Below are positions 7,242-19,274 of a stretch of DNA of 64,000 nucleotides, one piece after another (position 1 is the stretch's first letter; every line of letters begins with the position of its first letter). The position numbers were made by a program, and so were the translations under genes. Under the pieces are notes generated by a model, which made no database searches, was not told where the DNA came from, and saw only the letters and a list, made by a program, of their open reading frames with translations. This DNA is from Flavobacterium pisciphilum (GTDB lineage Bacteria; Bacteroidota; Bacteroidia; Flavobacteriales; Flavobacteriaceae), in contig NZ_JAJJMO010000001.1 of assembly GCF_020905345.1 (NCBI RefSeq), positions 4,092,001 through 4,156,000 on the forward strand. The letters run 5' to 3'.

Positions 7242-7793
7242 ATGGCAGATAATAATGTGAAAAAGTGGTATGTAGTTCGAGCAGTAAGTGGACAAGAGAA
7301 TAAAGTCAAAGCTTACATCGAAACTGAGATTGCCAGATTAGGTATGGGTGATTATGTTTCCCAAGTTTTAGTTCCTACTGAAAAAGTGGTAACTGTAAAA
7401 GAGGGCAAAAAGATAGCTAAGGATAAAGTATATTTTCCTGGATATGTTATGATCGAAGCCAATTTAGTTGGTGAAATACCTCATATTATTAAATCAATAA
7501 CTAGTGTAATTGGTTTTTTAGGTGAAACTAAAGGTGGAGAGCCTGTTCCGCTTAGATTATCAGAGGTAAATAGAATGCTAGGTAAGGTTGATGAACTGGC
7601 TGTTAATACAGATACACGTTCGATTCCTTTTAACTTAGGAGAAACAATTAAGGTAATTGATGGACCTTTCAACGGTTTCAATGGTACAGTTGAAAAAATC
7701 AATGAAGAAAAGCGTAAACTTGAAGTAATGGTTAAGATTTTCGGAAGAAAAACACCATTAGAGTTAAGTTTTATGCAAGTAGAAAAAGTATAA
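7242..7793 (+). CDS. nusG: transcription termination/antitermination protein NusG
   Basis: 183 aa. The N-terminal NGN domain (KKWYVVRAVSGQENKVKAYI through FPGYVMIEA) binds the RNA polymerase clamp; the C-terminal KOW domain (about 128-183, GPFNGFNGTVEKINEEKRKL) contacts Rho or ribosomal protein S10. The motif FPGYV is the family hallmark. It is encoded between secE and rplK in the conserved order and probably co-transcribed with both. Confidence 0.97.
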   Translation: MADNNVKKWYVVRAVSGQENKVKAYIETEIARLGMGDYVSQVLVPTEKVVTVKEGKKIAKDKVYFPGYVMIEANLVGEIPHIIKSITSVIGFLGETKGGEPVPLRLSEVNRMLGKVDELAVNTDTRSIPFNLGETIKVIDGPFNGFNGTVEKINEEKRKLEVMVKIFGRKTPLELSFMQVEKV

Positions 7794-7860
7794 TTTTTGT
7801 TACATCTATAATAACCACTACAATTGCTTCCAATAATTGCAGTGTTAAATTTTTTAAAAA

Positions 7861-8298
7861 ATGGCTAAAGAAATTAGTAAGGTAGTTAAACTACAAGTTA
7901 AGGGAGGTGCTGCGAATCCGTCGCCACCGGTTGGACCTGCTTTAGGAGCTGCTGGGGTTAATATCATGGAGTTCTGTAAGCAATTTAATGCTAGAACACA
8001 AGATAAACCTGGCAAAATATGCCCAGTACAAATTACTGTGTATAAAGACAAATCATTTGATTTTGTTGTAAAAACTCCTCCAGCAGCAGTTCAGTTAATG
8101 GAAGCTGCAAAGCTAAAATCTGGTTCAGGTGAGCCTAATCGTAAAAAAGTAGCTAGTGTTACTTGGGAACAAATTAGAGCTATTGCTGAAGACAAGATGC
8201 CAGACTTAAATGCATTCACTATGGAGTCTGCAATGAGTATGGTCGCTGGAACAGCTAGATCTATGGGTATAACTGTATCAGGAGATTCTCCTTTTTAA
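7861..8298 (+). CDS. rplK: 50S ribosomal protein uL11
   Basis: 145 aa, opening [20 protein letters not shown] and containing the conserved [20 protein letters not shown]. The C-terminal domain binds the 23S rRNA GTPase centre. The start lies 67 nt after nusG, and rplA begins 13 nt after it. Confidence 0.97.
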   Translation: MAKEISKVVKLQVKGGAANPSPPVGPALGAAGVNIMEFCKQFNARTQDKPGKICPVQITVYKDKSFDFVVKTPPAAVQLMEAAKLKSGSGEPNRKKVASVTWEQIRAIAEDKMPDLNAFTMESAMSMVAGTARSMGITVSGDSPF

Positions 8299-8311
8299 TT
8301 AAGAGAAAGAC

Positions 8312-9001
8312 ATGGCAAAATTGACAAAAAAGCAAAAAGAGGCTGCTTCAAAAATTGAAAAGAACAAACTATATTCTCTTAAAGATGCTGCTGCATTAAT
8401 TAAGGTTATAGCTTCTGCAAAATTTGATGAGTCTGTTGATATCGCAGTTCGTTTGGGTGTAGATCCAAGAAAAGCGAATCAAATGGTTAGAGGTGTGGTA
8501 ACATTACCTCACGGAACAGGTAAAGATGTAAAAGTATTAGCATTGGTTACTCCAGATAAAGAAGCGGAAGCTAAAGAAGCTGGAGCAGACTATGTAGGTC
8601 TTGATGATTATTTACAAAAAATAAAAGACGGTTGGACAGATGTTGATGTTATCATCACTATGCCAGCTGTAATGGGTAAATTAGGTCCATTAGGTCGTAT
8701 TTTAGGACCTAGAGGTTTAATGCCAAACCCTAAAACAGGTACTGTAACTATGGATGTTGCAAAAGCTGTTCAAGAGGTTAAAGCTGGTAAAATTGACTTT
8801 AAAGTTGATAAAACTGGTATCGTACATGCAGGAATTGGTAAAGTTTCTTTTGGAGCTGAGCAAATTTATGACAATGCACACGAAATTATTCAAACATTAA
8901 TCAAACTTAAACCAACTGCTGCTAAAGGTACCTACATTAAAGGAATTCACCTTACTAGCACTATGAGTCCAGCAATTGCTTTGGACCCTAAAGCAGTATA
9001 A
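8312..9001 (+). CDS. rplA: 50S ribosomal protein uL1
   Basis: 229 aa, full length, with the signature [20 protein letters not shown] in the centre. uL1 forms the L1 stalk that guides deacylated tRNA out of the E site; in many bacteria it also represses its own operon. It is 13 nt from rplK and 22 nt from rplJ, so one operon is likely. Confidence 0.97.
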   Translation: MAKLTKKQKEAASKIEKNKLYSLKDAAALIKVIASAKFDESVDIAVRLGVDPRKANQMVRGVVTLPHGTGKDVKVLALVTPDKEAEAKEAGADYVGLDDYLQKIKDGWTDVDVIITMPAVMGKLGPLGRILGPRGLMPNPKTGTVTMDVAKAVQEVKAGKIDFKVDKTGIVHAGIGKVSFGAEQIYDNAHEIIQTLIKLKPTAAKGTYIKGIHLTSTMSPAIALDPKAV

Positions 9002-9023
9002 TTGGTAGTTAAAAATTTTTAGT

Positions 9024-9524
9024 ATGACTAGAGAAGAAAAATCAATCGCGATTGAAGATTTAACTGCACAGTTAGCTGGTACAAATATTGTTTATGTAGC
9101 AGATATTTCTGGACTTAATGCAGAAACAACTTCAAATTTGAGAAGAGCTTGTTTTAAAGCAGGTATAAAATTAGAGGTTGTAAAAAATACATTGCTTGCA
9201 AAAGCTATGGAAGCTTCTGAAAATAATTATGGTGAGTTACCTTCAGTATTGAAAGGAAACACTTCAATCTTTATTTCAGATGTTGCAAATGCACCTGGTA
9301 AAATTATCAAAGATTTCCGTAAGAAATCTGATAAACCAATTTTAAAAGGAGCTTTTATTAATTCAGAAGTTTACATTGGAGATGATCAATTAGATGCATT
9401 AGCAACTATCAAATCTAAAGAAGAGCTTCTTGGAGAACTTATTGGATTACTTCAATCTCCAGCTCAAAGAGTTATTTCTGCTTTACAAAACCAATTCGCA
9501 AACAGCGAAGAGGCAGAAGCATAA
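9024..9524 (+). CDS. rplJ: 50S ribosomal protein uL10
   Basis: 166 aa. The N-terminal rRNA-binding domain (MTREEKSIAIEDLTAQLAGT, later SNLRRACFKAGIKLEVVKNT) is followed by the C-terminal helix that carries L7/L12 dimers. It anchors the stalk that recruits translation factors. The long structured L10 leader known from enterobacteria has no room here, with only 22 nt after rplA. Confidence 0.96.
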   Translation: MTREEKSIAIEDLTAQLAGTNIVYVADISGLNAETTSNLRRACFKAGIKLEVVKNTLLAKAMEASENNYGELPSVLKGNTSIFISDVANAPGKIIKDFRKKSDKPILKGAFINSEVYIGDDQLDALATIKSKEELLGELIGLLQSPAQRVISALQNQFANSEEAEA

Positions 9525-9534
9525 TAACGCAAAT

Positions 9535-9557
9535 GCAAGGGGATTGTGTTTCCTTGC
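9535..9557 (+). terminator. hairpin between rplJ and rplL
   Basis: GCAAGG/CCTTGC with further G-T pairing and a small loop, no T-run. It sits in the 93-nt gap between L10 and L7/L12. A stability or attenuation role could help L7/L12 be made in the several-fold excess it needs; this is inference. Confidence 0.4.
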
Positions 9558-9617
9558 TGCTTAATTAGCGCACAATAAATAATTATATTTTACAAATCAT
9601 TTTAAACGATAGAAAAA

Positions 9618-9986
9618 ATGGCAGATTTGAAACAATTCGCAGAACAATTAGTTAACCTAACAGTTAAAGAAGTTAACGAATTAGCAACAATATTAAAAGA
9701 CGAGTATGGTATTGAGCCTGCTGCTGCAGCTGTTGTAGTTGCTGCTGGTGGTGATGTAGCTGCTGAAGAAGCACAAACTGAATTCACAGTTGTATTAAAA
9801 GAAGCTGGTGCTTCTAAATTAGCTGTAGTTAAATTGGTAAAAGAACTTACAGGTTTAGGTCTTAAAGAAGCTAAAGATGTAGTTGATAGTGCTCCAAGTA
9901 ACGTTAAAGAAGGTGTTTCTAAAGAAGAGGCTGAAGGTCTTAAAAAATCTTTAGAAGAAGCTGGAGCTGTAGTTGAACTTAAATAA
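9618..9986 (+). CDS. rplL: 50S ribosomal protein bL12 (L7/L12)
   Basis: 122 aa. The N-terminal dimerisation domain ([20 protein letters not shown]) is followed by an Ala/Val-rich hinge at about 34-53 and a C-terminal factor-binding domain ([20 protein letters not shown], ending [12 protein letters not shown]). It is present in several copies per ribosome and recruits EF-Tu and EF-G. A strong terminator follows the gene. Confidence 0.97.
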   Translation: MADLKQFAEQLVNLTVKEVNELATILKDEYGIEPAAAAVVVAAGGDVAAEEAQTEFTVVLKEAGASKLAVVKLVKELTGLGLKEAKDVVDSAPSNVKEGVSKEEAEGLKKSLEEAGAVVELK

Positions 9987-10008
9987 GTTTACTCGGTTTT
10001 AAGAACTA

Positions 10009-10051
10009 GGTTTAGGTCTTGAGTTAATGCTCAATGGCCTAAACCATTTTT
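10009..10051 (+). terminator. intrinsic terminator of the rplKAJL operon
   Basis: GGTTTAGG/CCTAAACC outer stem with inner TTGAG/CTCAA, then TTTTT. It separates the ribosomal genes from rpoB and may be partly read through. Confidence 0.8.
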
Positions 10052-10250
10052 CGTATAATAAAATATATCAAGTTTTATTATCAAATAGTTTAAAATACGA
10101 AAAAGTTTTTGATCAATACGAAGACAAAAAATTAAGCAAAATTTAGTTGTTTATTTTTAAAGATGTATTGATTACAATAAGAAAGTATAAATTAAACAGT
10201 GTGTTTTTACACAAAAAACTACTTTTTTTTAATCAAAATTTTGTCCATTG

Positions 10251-13200
10251 ATGATAACAAATCAGACTGAAAGATTGAATTTTGCCTCTACAAAAAATAT
10301 TCCTGTATATCCAGATTTTCTAGATGTTCAGGTTAAGTCTTTTAAAGATTTTTTTCAATTAGAAACTAAATCTGACGAAAGAGGCAACGAAGGGTTGTAC
10401 AACACCTTCATGGAAAATTTCCCAATTACAGATACAAGAAATAACTTTGTATTGGAGTTCCTAGATTATTTTGTTGATCCACCACGTTATACAATTCAAG
10501 AATGTATAGAGAGAGGTCTTACTTATAGTGTGCCTTTAAAAGCTAGGTTGAAACTATATTGTACAGATCCAGAACACGAAGATTTTGAAACTATTGTACA
10601 AGATGTTTATTTAGGTACAATTCCTTATATGACTCCAAGCGGTACTTTTGTTATCAATGGTGCTGAGCGTGTTGTTGTATCGCAATTACACCGTTCACCT
10701 GGAGTTTTCTTTGGACAGTCATTCCATGCAAATGGTACCAAACTTTATTCTGCAAGAGTAATTCCTTTTAAAGGTTCTTGGATAGAATTCTCTACAGATA
10801 TTAACAGCGTAATGTACGCATATATCGATAGAAAGAAAAAATTACCTGTTACAACTTTATTCCGTGCAATTGGATTCGAAAGAGATAAGGATATCCTTGA
10901 AATTTTTGATCTAGCAGAAGAAATTAAAGTTTCTAAAACAGGAATTAAAAAATACATTGGAAGAAGACTTGCTGCACGTGTATTAAACACTTGGCACGAG
11001 GATTTCGTGGATGAAGATACTGGTGAGGTAGTTTCTATCGAACGTAACGAAATCATCCTTGATAGAGATACTATTATCGACAAAGATAATGTTGAAGAAA
11101 TCATTGATTCAAATGTTAAATCTATTTTGTTACATAAAGAGGATAATAATCAAGCAGATTATGCTATTATCCACAATACATTACAAAAAGATCCAACAAA
11201 CTCTGAAAAAGAAGCTGTTGAGCACATTTACCGTCAGCTGCGTAACGCAGAACCGCCTGATGAGGAAACTGCTCGTGGTATTATCGATAAATTGTTCTTC
11301 TCAGATCAACGTTATAACTTAGGTGAAGTTGGTCGTTATAGAATGAACAAAAAACTTGGTTTAGATATCCCAATGGAAAAGCAAGTGCTTACCAAAGAAG
11401 ATATCATTACCATTGTAAAATATTTGATCGAATTAATCAACTCTAAAGCAGAGATTGATGATATTGATCACTTATCAAACCGTCGTGTTAGAACAGTTGG
11501 AGAACAATTGTCACAACAATTCGGTGTTGGTTTAGCGCGTATGGCTAGAACTATTAGAGAGCGTATGAACGTTAGAGATAACGAGGTGTTTACACCAATT
11601 GATTTGATTAATGCTAAAACATTATCATCAGTTATCAACTCATTCTTTGGTACTAACCAGTTATCTCAATTTATGGATCAAACGAATCCACTAGCTGAGA
11701 TTACGCACAAAAGAAGATTATCTGCACTTGGACCTGGTGGACTTTCTAGAGAAAGAGCTGGTTTCGAGGTACGTGACGTTCACTATACGCATTACGGACG
11801 TTTATGTCCGATTGAAACTCCAGAGGGACCAAACATTGGTTTGATTTCATCTCTTGGTGTTTATGCTAAAGTTAACGGAATGGGATTCATTGAAACTCCT
11901 TACCGTAAAGTAACTGATGGTGTTGTTGATCTTGAAACTACTCCAGTATATTTAAGTGCTGAAGAAGAAGAAGGAATGTTGATTGCGCAAGCAAACATCG
12001 AAATGGATGCAACAGGAAAAATTATCGCTGAAAACGTAATTGCGCGTCAAGAAGGTGATTTCCCAGTAATCGAACCAACTCAGGTAGATTATACTGACGT
12101 TGCTCCAAATCAAATTGCTTCTATTTCTGCATCTTTGATTCCTTTCTTAGAGCATGATGATGCGAATAGAGCCTTGATGGGATCAAACATGATGCGTCAG
12201 GCAGTACCTTTGATTCGCCCTGAAGCTCCTATTGTAGGAACAGGTTTAGAGCGTCAAGTTGCGTCTGATTCTAGAGTATTGATTAATGCTGAAGGAAATG
12301 GAACAGTAGAATATGTTGATGCAAATATCATCACTATTAAATACGACCGTTCAGAAGAAGAAAGAATGGTTAGTTTTGAGTCAGATGAAAAAACATATAA
12401 TCTAATTAAATTTAGAAAAACCAATCAAGGTACAAGTATTAACTTGAAACCAATCGTTAAGAAAGGTGATAGAGTTGCACTTGGACAAGTATTGTCAGAA
12501 GGATATGCTACACAAAATGGAGAATTAGCTTTAGGTCGTAACCTAAAAGTAGCGTTCATGCCATGGAAAGGATATAACTTTGAGGATGCGATTGTAATTT
12601 CTGAAAAAGTAGTTCGTGATGATATCTTTACGTCAATTCACGTAGATGATTATTCATTAGAAGTTAGAGATACAAAATTAGGTAACGAAGAGTTAACTAA
12701 TGATATTCCTAACGTTTCAGAAGAAGCTACTAAAGATTTAGATGAAAACGGTATGATTAGAATTGGAGCAGAGGTTAAACCTGGCGACATTCTTATCGGA
12801 AAAATTACTCCAAAAGGGGAATCAGATCCTACTCCAGAAGAGAAATTGCTTCGTGCAATCTTCGGGGATAAAGCAGGTGATGTAAAAGATGCTTCATTAA
12901 AAGCTTCTCCTTCTTTACATGGTGTAGTTCTTGACAAAAAATTATTTGCAAGAGCCGTAAAAGATAAACGTAAACGTACACAAGACAAAGATGCTTTAGG
13001 TGCTTTGGAAATGGAATTTGAAACTAAATTTGTTGAATTAAAAGACAGATTAGTAGAAAAATTATTCTTGATCGTTAACGGAAAAACATCTCAAGGTGTA
13101 ATGAATGATTTGGGTGAAGAAGTTTTACCAAAAGGTAAAAAATATACTCAAAAAATGCTTTATGCAGTAGAAGATTTTGCTCACTTAAGCAAAGGTCAAT

Positions 13201-14063
13201 GGGTTGCTGATGATGCTACTAATAAAATGGTTAATGATTTAATTCATAACTATAAAATTAAGCTAAACGACTTACAAGGATCTTTAAGAAGAGAAAAATT
13301 CACTATTACTGTTGGAGATGAATTGCCAGCAGGAATCTTGAAATTAGCAAAAATTTATATTGCTAAGAAACGTAAGTTGAAAGTAGGGGATAAAATGGCA
13401 GGACGTCACGGTAACAAAGGTATTGTTGCACGTATCGTTCGTCATGAAGATATGCCTTTCCTTGAAGACGGAACACCAGTAGATATTGTATTGAATCCAC
13501 TTGGGGTACCTTCTCGTATGAACATCGGTCAGATTTATGAAACTGTTTTAGGATGGGCTGGACAAAATTTAGGTAGAAAATTTGCTACTCCAATTTTTGA
13601 TGGTGCTACTTTAGATCAAATTAATGAATTGACTGACGAAGCGGGAATACCAAGATTCGGTCATACTTATTTATATGATGGAGGAACAGGAGAGCGTTTC
13701 CACCAAAGAGCAACTGTGGGTGTAATTTACATGTTGAAATTAGGACACATGGTAGATGATAAGATGCACGCACGTTCTATAGGTCCTTACTCTTTAATTA
13801 CGCAACAACCACTTGGAGGTAAGGCTCAATTTGGAGGTCAACGTTTTGGAGAGATGGAGGTTTGGGCACTTGAAGCTTATGGAGCATCAAGTACACTTAG
13901 AGAAATCTTGACTGTTAAATCTGATGATGTTATTGGTAGAGCTAAAACTTACGAAGCAATCGTAAAAGGTGAAACAATGCCAGAACCAGGATTACCTGAA
14001 TCATTCAATGTATTGATGCATGAATTGAAAGGTCTTGGATTAGACATTAGATTAGAAGAATAA
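10251..14063 (+). CDS. rpoB: DNA-directed RNA polymerase beta subunit
   Basis: 1270 aa. It forms one pincer of the polymerase and part of the active centre. Visible landmarks are [20 protein letters not shown] in the rifampicin region, [21 protein letters not shown] sequence here reading [17 protein letters not shown], and [20 protein letters not shown] near the C-terminal third. The rifampicin-cluster residues look wild type. The ATG at 10251 is preferred over the in-frame TTG immediately before it. A leader of about 200 nt after the rplL terminator suggests its own promoter, which I could not pin down. Confidence 0.97.
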   Translation: MITNQTERLNFASTKNIPVYPDFLDVQVKSFKDFFQLETKSDERGNEGLYNTFMENFPITDTRNNFVLEFLDYFVDPPRYTIQECIERGLTYSVPLKARLKLYCTDPEHEDFETIVQDVYLGTIPYMTPSGTFVINGAERVVVSQLHRSPGVFFGQSFHANGTKLYSARVIPFKGSWIEFSTDINSVMYAYIDRKKKLPVTTLFRAIGFERDKDILEIFDLAEEIKVSKTGIKKYIGRRLAARVLNTWHEDFVDEDTGEVVSIERNEIILDRDTIIDKDNVEEIIDSNVKSILLHKEDNNQADYAIIHNTLQKDPTNSEKEAVEHIYRQLRNAEPPDEETARGIIDKLFFSDQRYNLGEVGRYRMNKKLGLDIPMEKQVLTKEDIITIVKYLIELINSKAEIDDIDHLSNRRVRTVGEQLSQQFGVGLARMARTIRERMNVRDNEVFTPIDLINAKTLSSVINSFFGTNQLSQFMDQTNPLAEITHKRRLSALGPGGLSRERAGFEVRDVHYTHYGRLCPIETPEGPNIGLISSLGVYAKVNGMGFIETPYRKVTDGVVDLETTPVYLSAEEEEGMLIAQANIEMDATGKIIAENVIARQEGDFPVIEPTQVDYTDVAPNQIASISASLIPFLEHDDANRALMGSNMMRQAVPLIRPEAPIVGTGLERQVASDSRVLINAEGNGTVEYVDANIITIKYDRSEEERMVSFESDEKTYNLIKFRKTNQGTSINLKPIVKKGDRVALGQVLSEGYATQNGELALGRNLKVAFMPWKGYNFEDAIVISEKVVRDDIFTSIHVDDYSLEVRDTKLGNEELTNDIPNVSEEATKDLDENGMIRIGAEVKPGDILIGKITPKGESDPTPEEKLLRAIFGDKAGDVKDASLKASPSLHGVVLDKKLFARAVKDKRKRTQDKDALGALEMEFETKFVELKDRLVEKLFLIVNGKTSQGVMNDLGEEVLPKGKKYTQKMLYAVEDFAHLSKGQWVADDATNKMVNDLIHNYKIKLNDLQGSLRREKFTITVGDELPAGILKLAKIYIAKKRKLKVGDKMAGRHGNKGIVARIVRHEDMPFLEDGTPVDIVLNPLGVPSRMNIGQIYETVLGWAGQNLGRKFATPIFDGATLDQINELTDEAGIPRFGHTYLYDGGTGERFHQRATVGVIYMLKLGHMVDDKMHARSIGPYSLITQQPLGGKAQFGGQRFGEMEVWALEAYGASSTLREILTVKSDDVIGRAKTYEAIVKGETMPEPGLPESFNVLMHELKGLGLDIRLEE

Positions 14064-14078
14064 AAAAATAATCAGACG

Positions 14079-14117
14079 CAGTCTCAGCATTCAGTTTAAT
14101 ACTGAAGATTGAGACTG
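14079..14117 (+). terminator. hairpin in the rpoB-rpoC spacer
   Basis: CAGTCTCA...TTCAG pairs with CTGAA...TGAGACTG around a 3x3 internal loop. There is no T-run, so it is not a classical terminator; it could be a processing or partial-attenuation site between rpoB and rpoC. Confidence 0.45.
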
Positions 14118-14248
14118 TAACTGTTTACTAATATTAAAGTTTTTAGGATTTATACCCGTAACCCGTTCCGATTTTTTATTTAAACCTGATAGGTTTTATA
14201 ATTAGCACTTCAAAAAAGTTGAAGTTTAGAGAAGTAATTCGAGGTAGT

Positions 14249-14322
14249 GTTAAGTCAAATGTCATAAATTTTCAAGTCCCCAGAGGTTTTTGGCCTTCGA
14301 CTTTTAAAATTTCGACTTAAAC
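14249..14322 (+). repeat. long imperfect inverted repeat before rpoC
   Basis: GTTAAGTCAAAT...AAGTC and GACTTTTAAAATTTCGACTT can fold back on each other with a few mismatches. The structure ends about 40 nt before the rpoC start and would form a leader hairpin. Confidence 0.4.
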
Positions 14323-14363
14323 AAAATCAATTTTTAATTGCAAATAAATCAATAGTAAAAACT

Positions 14364-17300
14364 ATGATGAATAATAGAAATAATAAAGATAAAAATCCAG
14401 TAAAAAGATTTAACAAAATCTCAATTGGATTAGCTTCACCTGAATCTATCTTGAAAGAGTCAAGAGGAGAGGTTTTAAAGCCAGAAACAATCAACTACAG
14501 AACGCACAAACCAGAACGTGACGGACTTTTTTGCGAAAGAATCTTCGGACCTGTTAAGGATTTTGAATGTGCTTGTGGTAAATATAAAAGAATTCGTTAC
14601 AAAGGGATCATCTGTGACCGTTGTGGTGTTGAAGTTACTGAGAAAAAAGTACGTCGTGATAGAGTAGGACACATCAACCTTGTTGTGCCAATTGCTCACA
14701 TTTGGTATTTCCGTTCACTTCCTAATAAAATTGGTTATATCCTTGGACTTCCTTCTAAGAAATTAGATATGATTATTTACTACGAAAGATACGTAGTAAT
14801 CCAAGCTGGTATTGCTAAAAACGCAGAAGGAGAATCTTTACAAAGATTAGACTTTTTAACTGAAGAAGAATATTTAAATATTTTAGATTCTCTTCCTCAA
14901 GATAATCAATATTTAGATGATTTCGATCCAAATAAGTTTGTTGCCAAAATGGGAGCAGAGTGTATTATGGATTTATTGGCACGTATTGACTTAGATGAGT
15001 TATCTTACCAACTAAGACACAGCGCTAACAATGAAACGTCTAAACAACGTAAAACAGAAGCATTAAAAAGATTACAAGTTGTTGAGTCTTTCCGTGAGTC
15101 TAACTTAAACCGTGAAAACCGTCCAGAATGGATGATTATGAAAGTGGTTCCAGTTATTCCACCAGAATTACGTCCGCTTGTGCCACTTGATGGAGGTCGT
15201 TTTGCAACTTCAGATTTAAATGATTTATACCGTCGTGTAATTATACGTAACAACCGTTTGAAAAGATTAATGGAGATTAAAGCTCCAGAAGTTATCTTAA
15301 GAAACGAAAAACGTATGTTGCAAGAATCTGTAGATTCATTATTTGATAACACACGTAAAGCTTCTGCTGTTAAAACAGAATCAAACAGACCATTAAAATC
15401 ATTATCAGATTCATTAAAAGGTAAACAAGGACGTTTCCGTCAAAACCTTTTAGGAAAACGTGTGGATTATTCTGCTCGTTCGGTAATTGTTGTTGGACCG
15501 GAATTAAAATTATTCGAATGTGGTATCCCTAAAGATATGGCATCTGAATTATACAAGCCTTTCGTTATCCGTAAATTGATAGAAAGAGGTATTGTAAAAA
15601 CGGTAAAATCTGCTAAGAAAATTATAGACAAAAAAGAGCCAGTAGTTTGGGATATCCTTGAAAATGTAATTAAAGGTCACCCAATATTACTGAATCGTGC
15701 TCCTACTTTGCACAGATTAGGTATACAAGCATTCCAACCAAAATTAATTGAAGGAAAAGCAATCCAATTGCACCCTCTAGTTTGTACGGCATTTAATGCC
15801 GATTTTGATGGGGATCAAATGGCGGTACACTTACCATTAGGACCAGAGGCTATTTTGGAAGCTCAATTGTTAATGTTGGCTTCACACAATATCTTGAACC
15901 CTGCTAACGGTGCTCCGATCACTGTACCTTCTCAGGATATGGTCTTGGGTCTATATTATATGACCAAAGAGCGTCTTTCTACTCCAGAGCTTACAATTTT
16001 AGGTGAAGGCTTAACTTTTTACTCTGCAGAGGAAGTAAATATTGCATTAAACGAAGGAAGATTAGAATTGAATGCTTCAGTGAAAATTAGAGCAAAAGAT
16101 TTTAATGAAGCTGGAGAATTAGTGTACCAAATTATTAAAACTACCGCTGGTCGTGTATTGTTTAATGAAGTAGTACCAGAAGCAGCAGGATATATCAATG
16201 ATGTATTGACTAAGAAAAACCTTAGAGATATTATTGGACACGTTTTAAGCGCAACCAATGTACCTACTACAGCAGCCTTCTTGGACAACATGAAAGATAT
16301 GGGGTATAAATTTGCCTTTAGAGGAGGTTTATCATTCTCTCTTGGTGATATTAGAATTCCAGAGCAAAAAACTAAATTGATTGCAGATGCCAGAGAGCAA
16401 GTTGAAGGTATCTCAACAAATTATAACATGGGTCTTATTACCAATAACGAACGTTACAACCAAGTTATTGATGTTTGGACTTCAGCAAATGCTCAACTTA
16501 CAGAGTTAGCAATGAAAAATATTAGAGAAGATCAACAAGGATTCAACTCTGTATATATGATGCTTGACTCTGGAGCAAGGGGATCTAAAGAACAAATTCG
16601 TCAGTTAACTGGTATGCGTGGTTTGATGGCTAAGCCTAAAAAATCTACTGCTGGTGGTGGTGAAATTATTGAAAACCCGATTCTTTCTAACTTTAAGGAA
16701 GGACTTTCGATTCTTGAGTACTTTATCTCTACTCACGGTGCTCGTAAAGGACTTGCGGATACGGCTCTTAAAACTGCCGATGCTGGTTACTTAACTAGAA
16801 GATTACATGACGTTTCTCAAGATGTTATTGTTAACATTGAGGATTGTGGTACTCTTAGAGGTGTTGAAGTTTCTGCATTGAAAAAGAATGAGGAGATTGT
16901 TGAATCGTTAGGAGAAAGAATTTTAGGACGTGTTGCATTGCAAGATGTAATTAATCCTTTAACTAGTGATTATTTAGTAAGATCAGGTGAGCAAATCACA
17001 GAAGCTATAATGAAAGCAATTGAGGCTTCTCCAGTTGAGAAAGTTGAAGTTCGTTCTCCATTAACTTGTGAAGCGCTTAAAGGAATCTGTGCTAAATGTT
17101 ACGGTAGAAACTTAGCTACTGGAAAAATGACTCAAAGAGGAGAGGCAGTTGGAGTAATTGCAGCTCAATCTATTGGAGAGCCAGGAACACAGTTAACATT
17201 ACGTACTTTCCACGTTGGAGGGGTTGCGGGTGGTATCTCTGAGGAATCTAGCATCATTACAAGATTTAATGGTAAACTAGAAATCGAAGATTTAAAAACT

Positions 17301-18671
17301 GTTAAAGGTGAGGATAACGAAGGTAATGCAGTTGATATTGTAGTATCTCGTTCTACTGAATTGAAATTAATTGACGAAAGAACAGGTATCTTATTAAGTA
17401 CAAATAACATTCCTTACGGTTCAAGTATCTTTGTAAAAGATGGACAATCGGTTGTTAAAGGAGATGTAATCTGTAAATGGGATCCATATAATGGAGTTAT
17501 CGTTTCTGAGTTTACTGGTAAAATTGCTTACGAAGATTTAGAGCAAGGTCAATCATTCATGGTTGAAATTGATGAGCAAACTGGTTTCCAAGAAAAAGTA
17601 ATTTCTGAATCAAGAGCTAAAAAATTAATTCCAACTTTATTAGTTTATGGTAAAGAAGGTGAATTAATTCGTTCTTATAACTTACCAGTTGGAGCCCACT
17701 TAATGGTTGAAAACGGTGAGAAAATTAAAGCAGGTAAGGTATTGGTGAAAATCCCACGTCGTTCTTCTAAATCAGGAGATATTACCGGAGGTTTACCTAG
17801 AATTACAGAGTTGTTAGAAGCTCGTAATCCTTCAAACCCAGCTGTAGTTTCTGAAATTGATGGAGTTGTTTCTTTTGGAAAAATCAAAAGAGGTAACCGT
17901 GAGATCGTTATCGAATCTAAATTTGGTGATGTTAGAAAATACTTGGTTAAATTATCAAGCCAAATTCTAGTTCAAGAGAATGACTTCGTTAGAGCAGGTG
18001 TACCATTGTCAGACGGTGCTATTACTCCAGACGATATTTTAAGAATTCAAGGACCAGCAGCTGTTCAACAGTATTTGGTTAATGAAATTCAAGAGGTATA
18101 CCGTTTACAAGGGGTAAAAATCAATGACAAACACTTTGAGGTTGTTATTCGTCAAATGATGCGTAAAGTAAGAGTACAAGATCCAGGTGATACTTTATTC
18201 TTAGAAGATCAATTAATTCATACTAAAGACTTTATCGTTCAAAACGATAAATTATACGGAATGAAAGTAGTTGAAGATGCTGGAGATTCTAGCGTATTAA
18301 AAGCGGGTCAGATTATTTCTCCTCGTGAATTACGTGATGAAAATTCATTATTAAAACGTACAGATAAAAATCTAGTAGTAGCTAGAGATGTAATTACTGC
18401 AACTGCAACGCCAGTTTTACAAGGTATTACAAGAGCTTCGCTACAAACTAAATCATTCATTTCTGCTGCTTCTTTCCAAGAAACAACGAAAGTACTTAAC
18501 GAAGCTGCAGTAGCTGGTAAAGTAGATTATTTAGAAGGATTAAAAGAAAATGTAATTGTTGGACACAGAATTCCTGCAGGAACTGGTATGAGAGAATACG
18601 ATCATACAATTGTAGGTTCTAAAGACGATTACAATGAAATGATGGCTAATAAAGAAGAATATATTTATTAA
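14364..18671 (+). CDS. rpoC: DNA-directed RNA polymerase beta' subunit
   Basis: 1435 aa. The N-terminal zinc site is present ([19 protein letters not shown]). The catalytic loop [15 protein letters not shown] (three Mg-binding Asp) lies near residue 475, the bridge-helix/trigger-loop region in the middle, and the second Cys cluster as [15 protein letters not shown]. Two ATGs are adjacent (14364 and 14367); either could be used. Together with RpoB it forms the polymerase core. DUF3467 follows 11 nt later. Confidence 0.97.
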   Translation: MMNNRNNKDKNPVKRFNKISIGLASPESILKESRGEVLKPETINYRTHKPERDGLFCERIFGPVKDFECACGKYKRIRYKGIICDRCGVEVTEKKVRRDRVGHINLVVPIAHIWYFRSLPNKIGYILGLPSKKLDMIIYYERYVVIQAGIAKNAEGESLQRLDFLTEEEYLNILDSLPQDNQYLDDFDPNKFVAKMGAECIMDLLARIDLDELSYQLRHSANNETSKQRKTEALKRLQVVESFRESNLNRENRPEWMIMKVVPVIPPELRPLVPLDGGRFATSDLNDLYRRVIIRNNRLKRLMEIKAPEVILRNEKRMLQESVDSLFDNTRKASAVKTESNRPLKSLSDSLKGKQGRFRQNLLGKRVDYSARSVIVVGPELKLFECGIPKDMASELYKPFVIRKLIERGIVKTVKSAKKIIDKKEPVVWDILENVIKGHPILLNRAPTLHRLGIQAFQPKLIEGKAIQLHPLVCTAFNADFDGDQMAVHLPLGPEAILEAQLLMLASHNILNPANGAPITVPSQDMVLGLYYMTKERLSTPELTILGEGLTFYSAEEVNIALNEGRLELNASVKIRAKDFNEAGELVYQIIKTTAGRVLFNEVVPEAAGYINDVLTKKNLRDIIGHVLSATNVPTTAAFLDNMKDMGYKFAFRGGLSFSLGDIRIPEQKTKLIADAREQVEGISTNYNMGLITNNERYNQVIDVWTSANAQLTELAMKNIREDQQGFNSVYMMLDSGARGSKEQIRQLTGMRGLMAKPKKSTAGGGEIIENPILSNFKEGLSILEYFISTHGARKGLADTALKTADAGYLTRRLHDVSQDVIVNIEDCGTLRGVEVSALKKNEEIVESLGERILGRVALQDVINPLTSDYLVRSGEQITEAIMKAIEASPVEKVEVRSPLTCEALKGICAKCYGRNLATGKMTQRGEAVGVIAAQSIGEPGTQLTLRTFHVGGVAGGISEESSIITRFNGKLEIEDLKTVKGEDNEGNAVDIVVSRSTELKLIDERTGILLSTNNIPYGSSIFVKDGQSVVKGDVICKWDPYNGVIVSEFTGKIAYEDLEQGQSFMVEIDEQTGFQEKVISESRAKKLIPTLLVYGKEGELIRSYNLPVGAHLMVENGEKIKAGKVLVKIPRRSSKSGDITGGLPRITELLEARNPSNPAVVSEIDGVVSFGKIKRGNREIVIESKFGDVRKYLVKLSSQILVQENDFVRAGVPLSDGAITPDDILRIQGPAAVQQYLVNEIQEVYRLQGVKINDKHFEVVIRQMMRKVRVQDPGDTLFLEDQLIHTKDFIVQNDKLYGMKVVEDAGDSSVLKAGQIISPRELRDENSLLKRTDKNLVVARDVITATATPVLQGITRASLQTKSFISAASFQETTKVLNEAAVAGKVDYLEGLKENVIVGHRIPAGTGMREYDHTIVGSKDDYNEMMANKEEYIY

Positions 18672-18682
18672 TTTAGGAAACT

Positions 18683-18994
18683 ATGAGTAATTCGAATCAA
18701 CAACAAGAGCAAATTAATATTGAATTAGACGAGAAAATCGCTGAAGGAATTTATTCTAATTTAGCAATTATTAATCATTCTTCTTCAGAATTTGTTTTAG
18801 ATTTTGTAAGTATTATGCCAGGTATTCCTAAAGCCAAGGTAAAGTCAAGAATTGTCTTGACACCACAACATGCTAAACGATTACTAAAAGCAATTGGAGA
18901 AAATATTCATCGTTTTGAAGTCGCTCATGGCGAAATCAAAGAAACTGAACAAGCACCAATACCGCTTAACTTCGGTCCAGCAGGACAAGCATAA
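18683..18994 (+). CDS. DUF3467 protein downstream of rpoC
   Basis: 103 aa, soluble, no signal peptide. It matches the DUF3467 pattern: an acidic start (QINIELDEKIAEGIYSNLAI), then SSEFVLDFVSIMPGIPKAKV and SRIVLTPQHAKRLLKAIGEN, ending in a Pro-rich tail. The domain's function is not established. It is only 11 nt from the rpoC stop and ends at a strong terminator, so it is the last gene of the rpoC transcript. That position suggests a link to transcription or translation, but this is inference from linkage. Confidence 0.8.
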   Translation: MSNSNQQQEQINIELDEKIAEGIYSNLAIINHSSSEFVLDFVSIMPGIPKAKVKSRIVLTPQHAKRLLKAIGENIHRFEVAHGEIKETEQAPIPLNFGPAGQA

Positions 18995-18999
18995 ATTTT

Positions 19000-19026
19000 A
19001 AAAGCCCCAGTAATGGGGCTTTTTTT
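19000..19026 (+). terminator. terminator of rpoC-DUF3467
   Basis: AGCCCCA/TGGGGCT stem with GTAA-type loop, flanked by A and T runs. It starts 6 nt after the DUF3467 stop. Confidence 0.93.
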
Positions 19027-19216
19027 ATATAATAGAATTTTGATATCTGAGCTAAGAGAAAGGATTGTATTTTTTTAAAATAAATTGAAAAACACTTTAT
19101 CCGATTTTTAATTCACTTTGTCGATTAAGTTTTGTCTTCAGGGAGTATTTTTCTAATTTGCGACTTCCTAAAAATGGAATACTCACTCAAGGTTGTTTTT
19201 TTGTTAATTCATATTC

Positions 19217-19253
19217 AAAAAAAAGCGCTACTTCTAGAAGTAGCGCTTTTTTT
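19217..19253 (-). terminator. terminator of prfC (perfect palindrome)
   Basis: A perfect 30-nt palindrome at 19221-19250 (half AAAAGCGCTACTTCT) followed on the minus strand by a T-run. It lies 22 nt after the prfC stop and would work in both directions. Confidence 0.88.
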
Positions 19254-19274
19254 ATATAATTTAGAATAAGGTGA

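Larger units (their letters stand above)
14064..14363. other. 300-nt spacer between rpoB and rpoC
   Basis: No gene seen. It contains the hairpin at 14079-14117, smaller ones (AACCT/AGGTT near 14185; ACTTCAA/TTGAAGT near 14207) and the inverted repeat at 14249-14322. The gap is long for a pair of genes that is usually tightly linked. Confidence 0.6.

Noticed and set aside
19172-19267. Small reading frame starting MEYSLKVVFLL
   Set aside because: It runs straight through the palindromic prfC terminator and has no promoter or homology I recognise.
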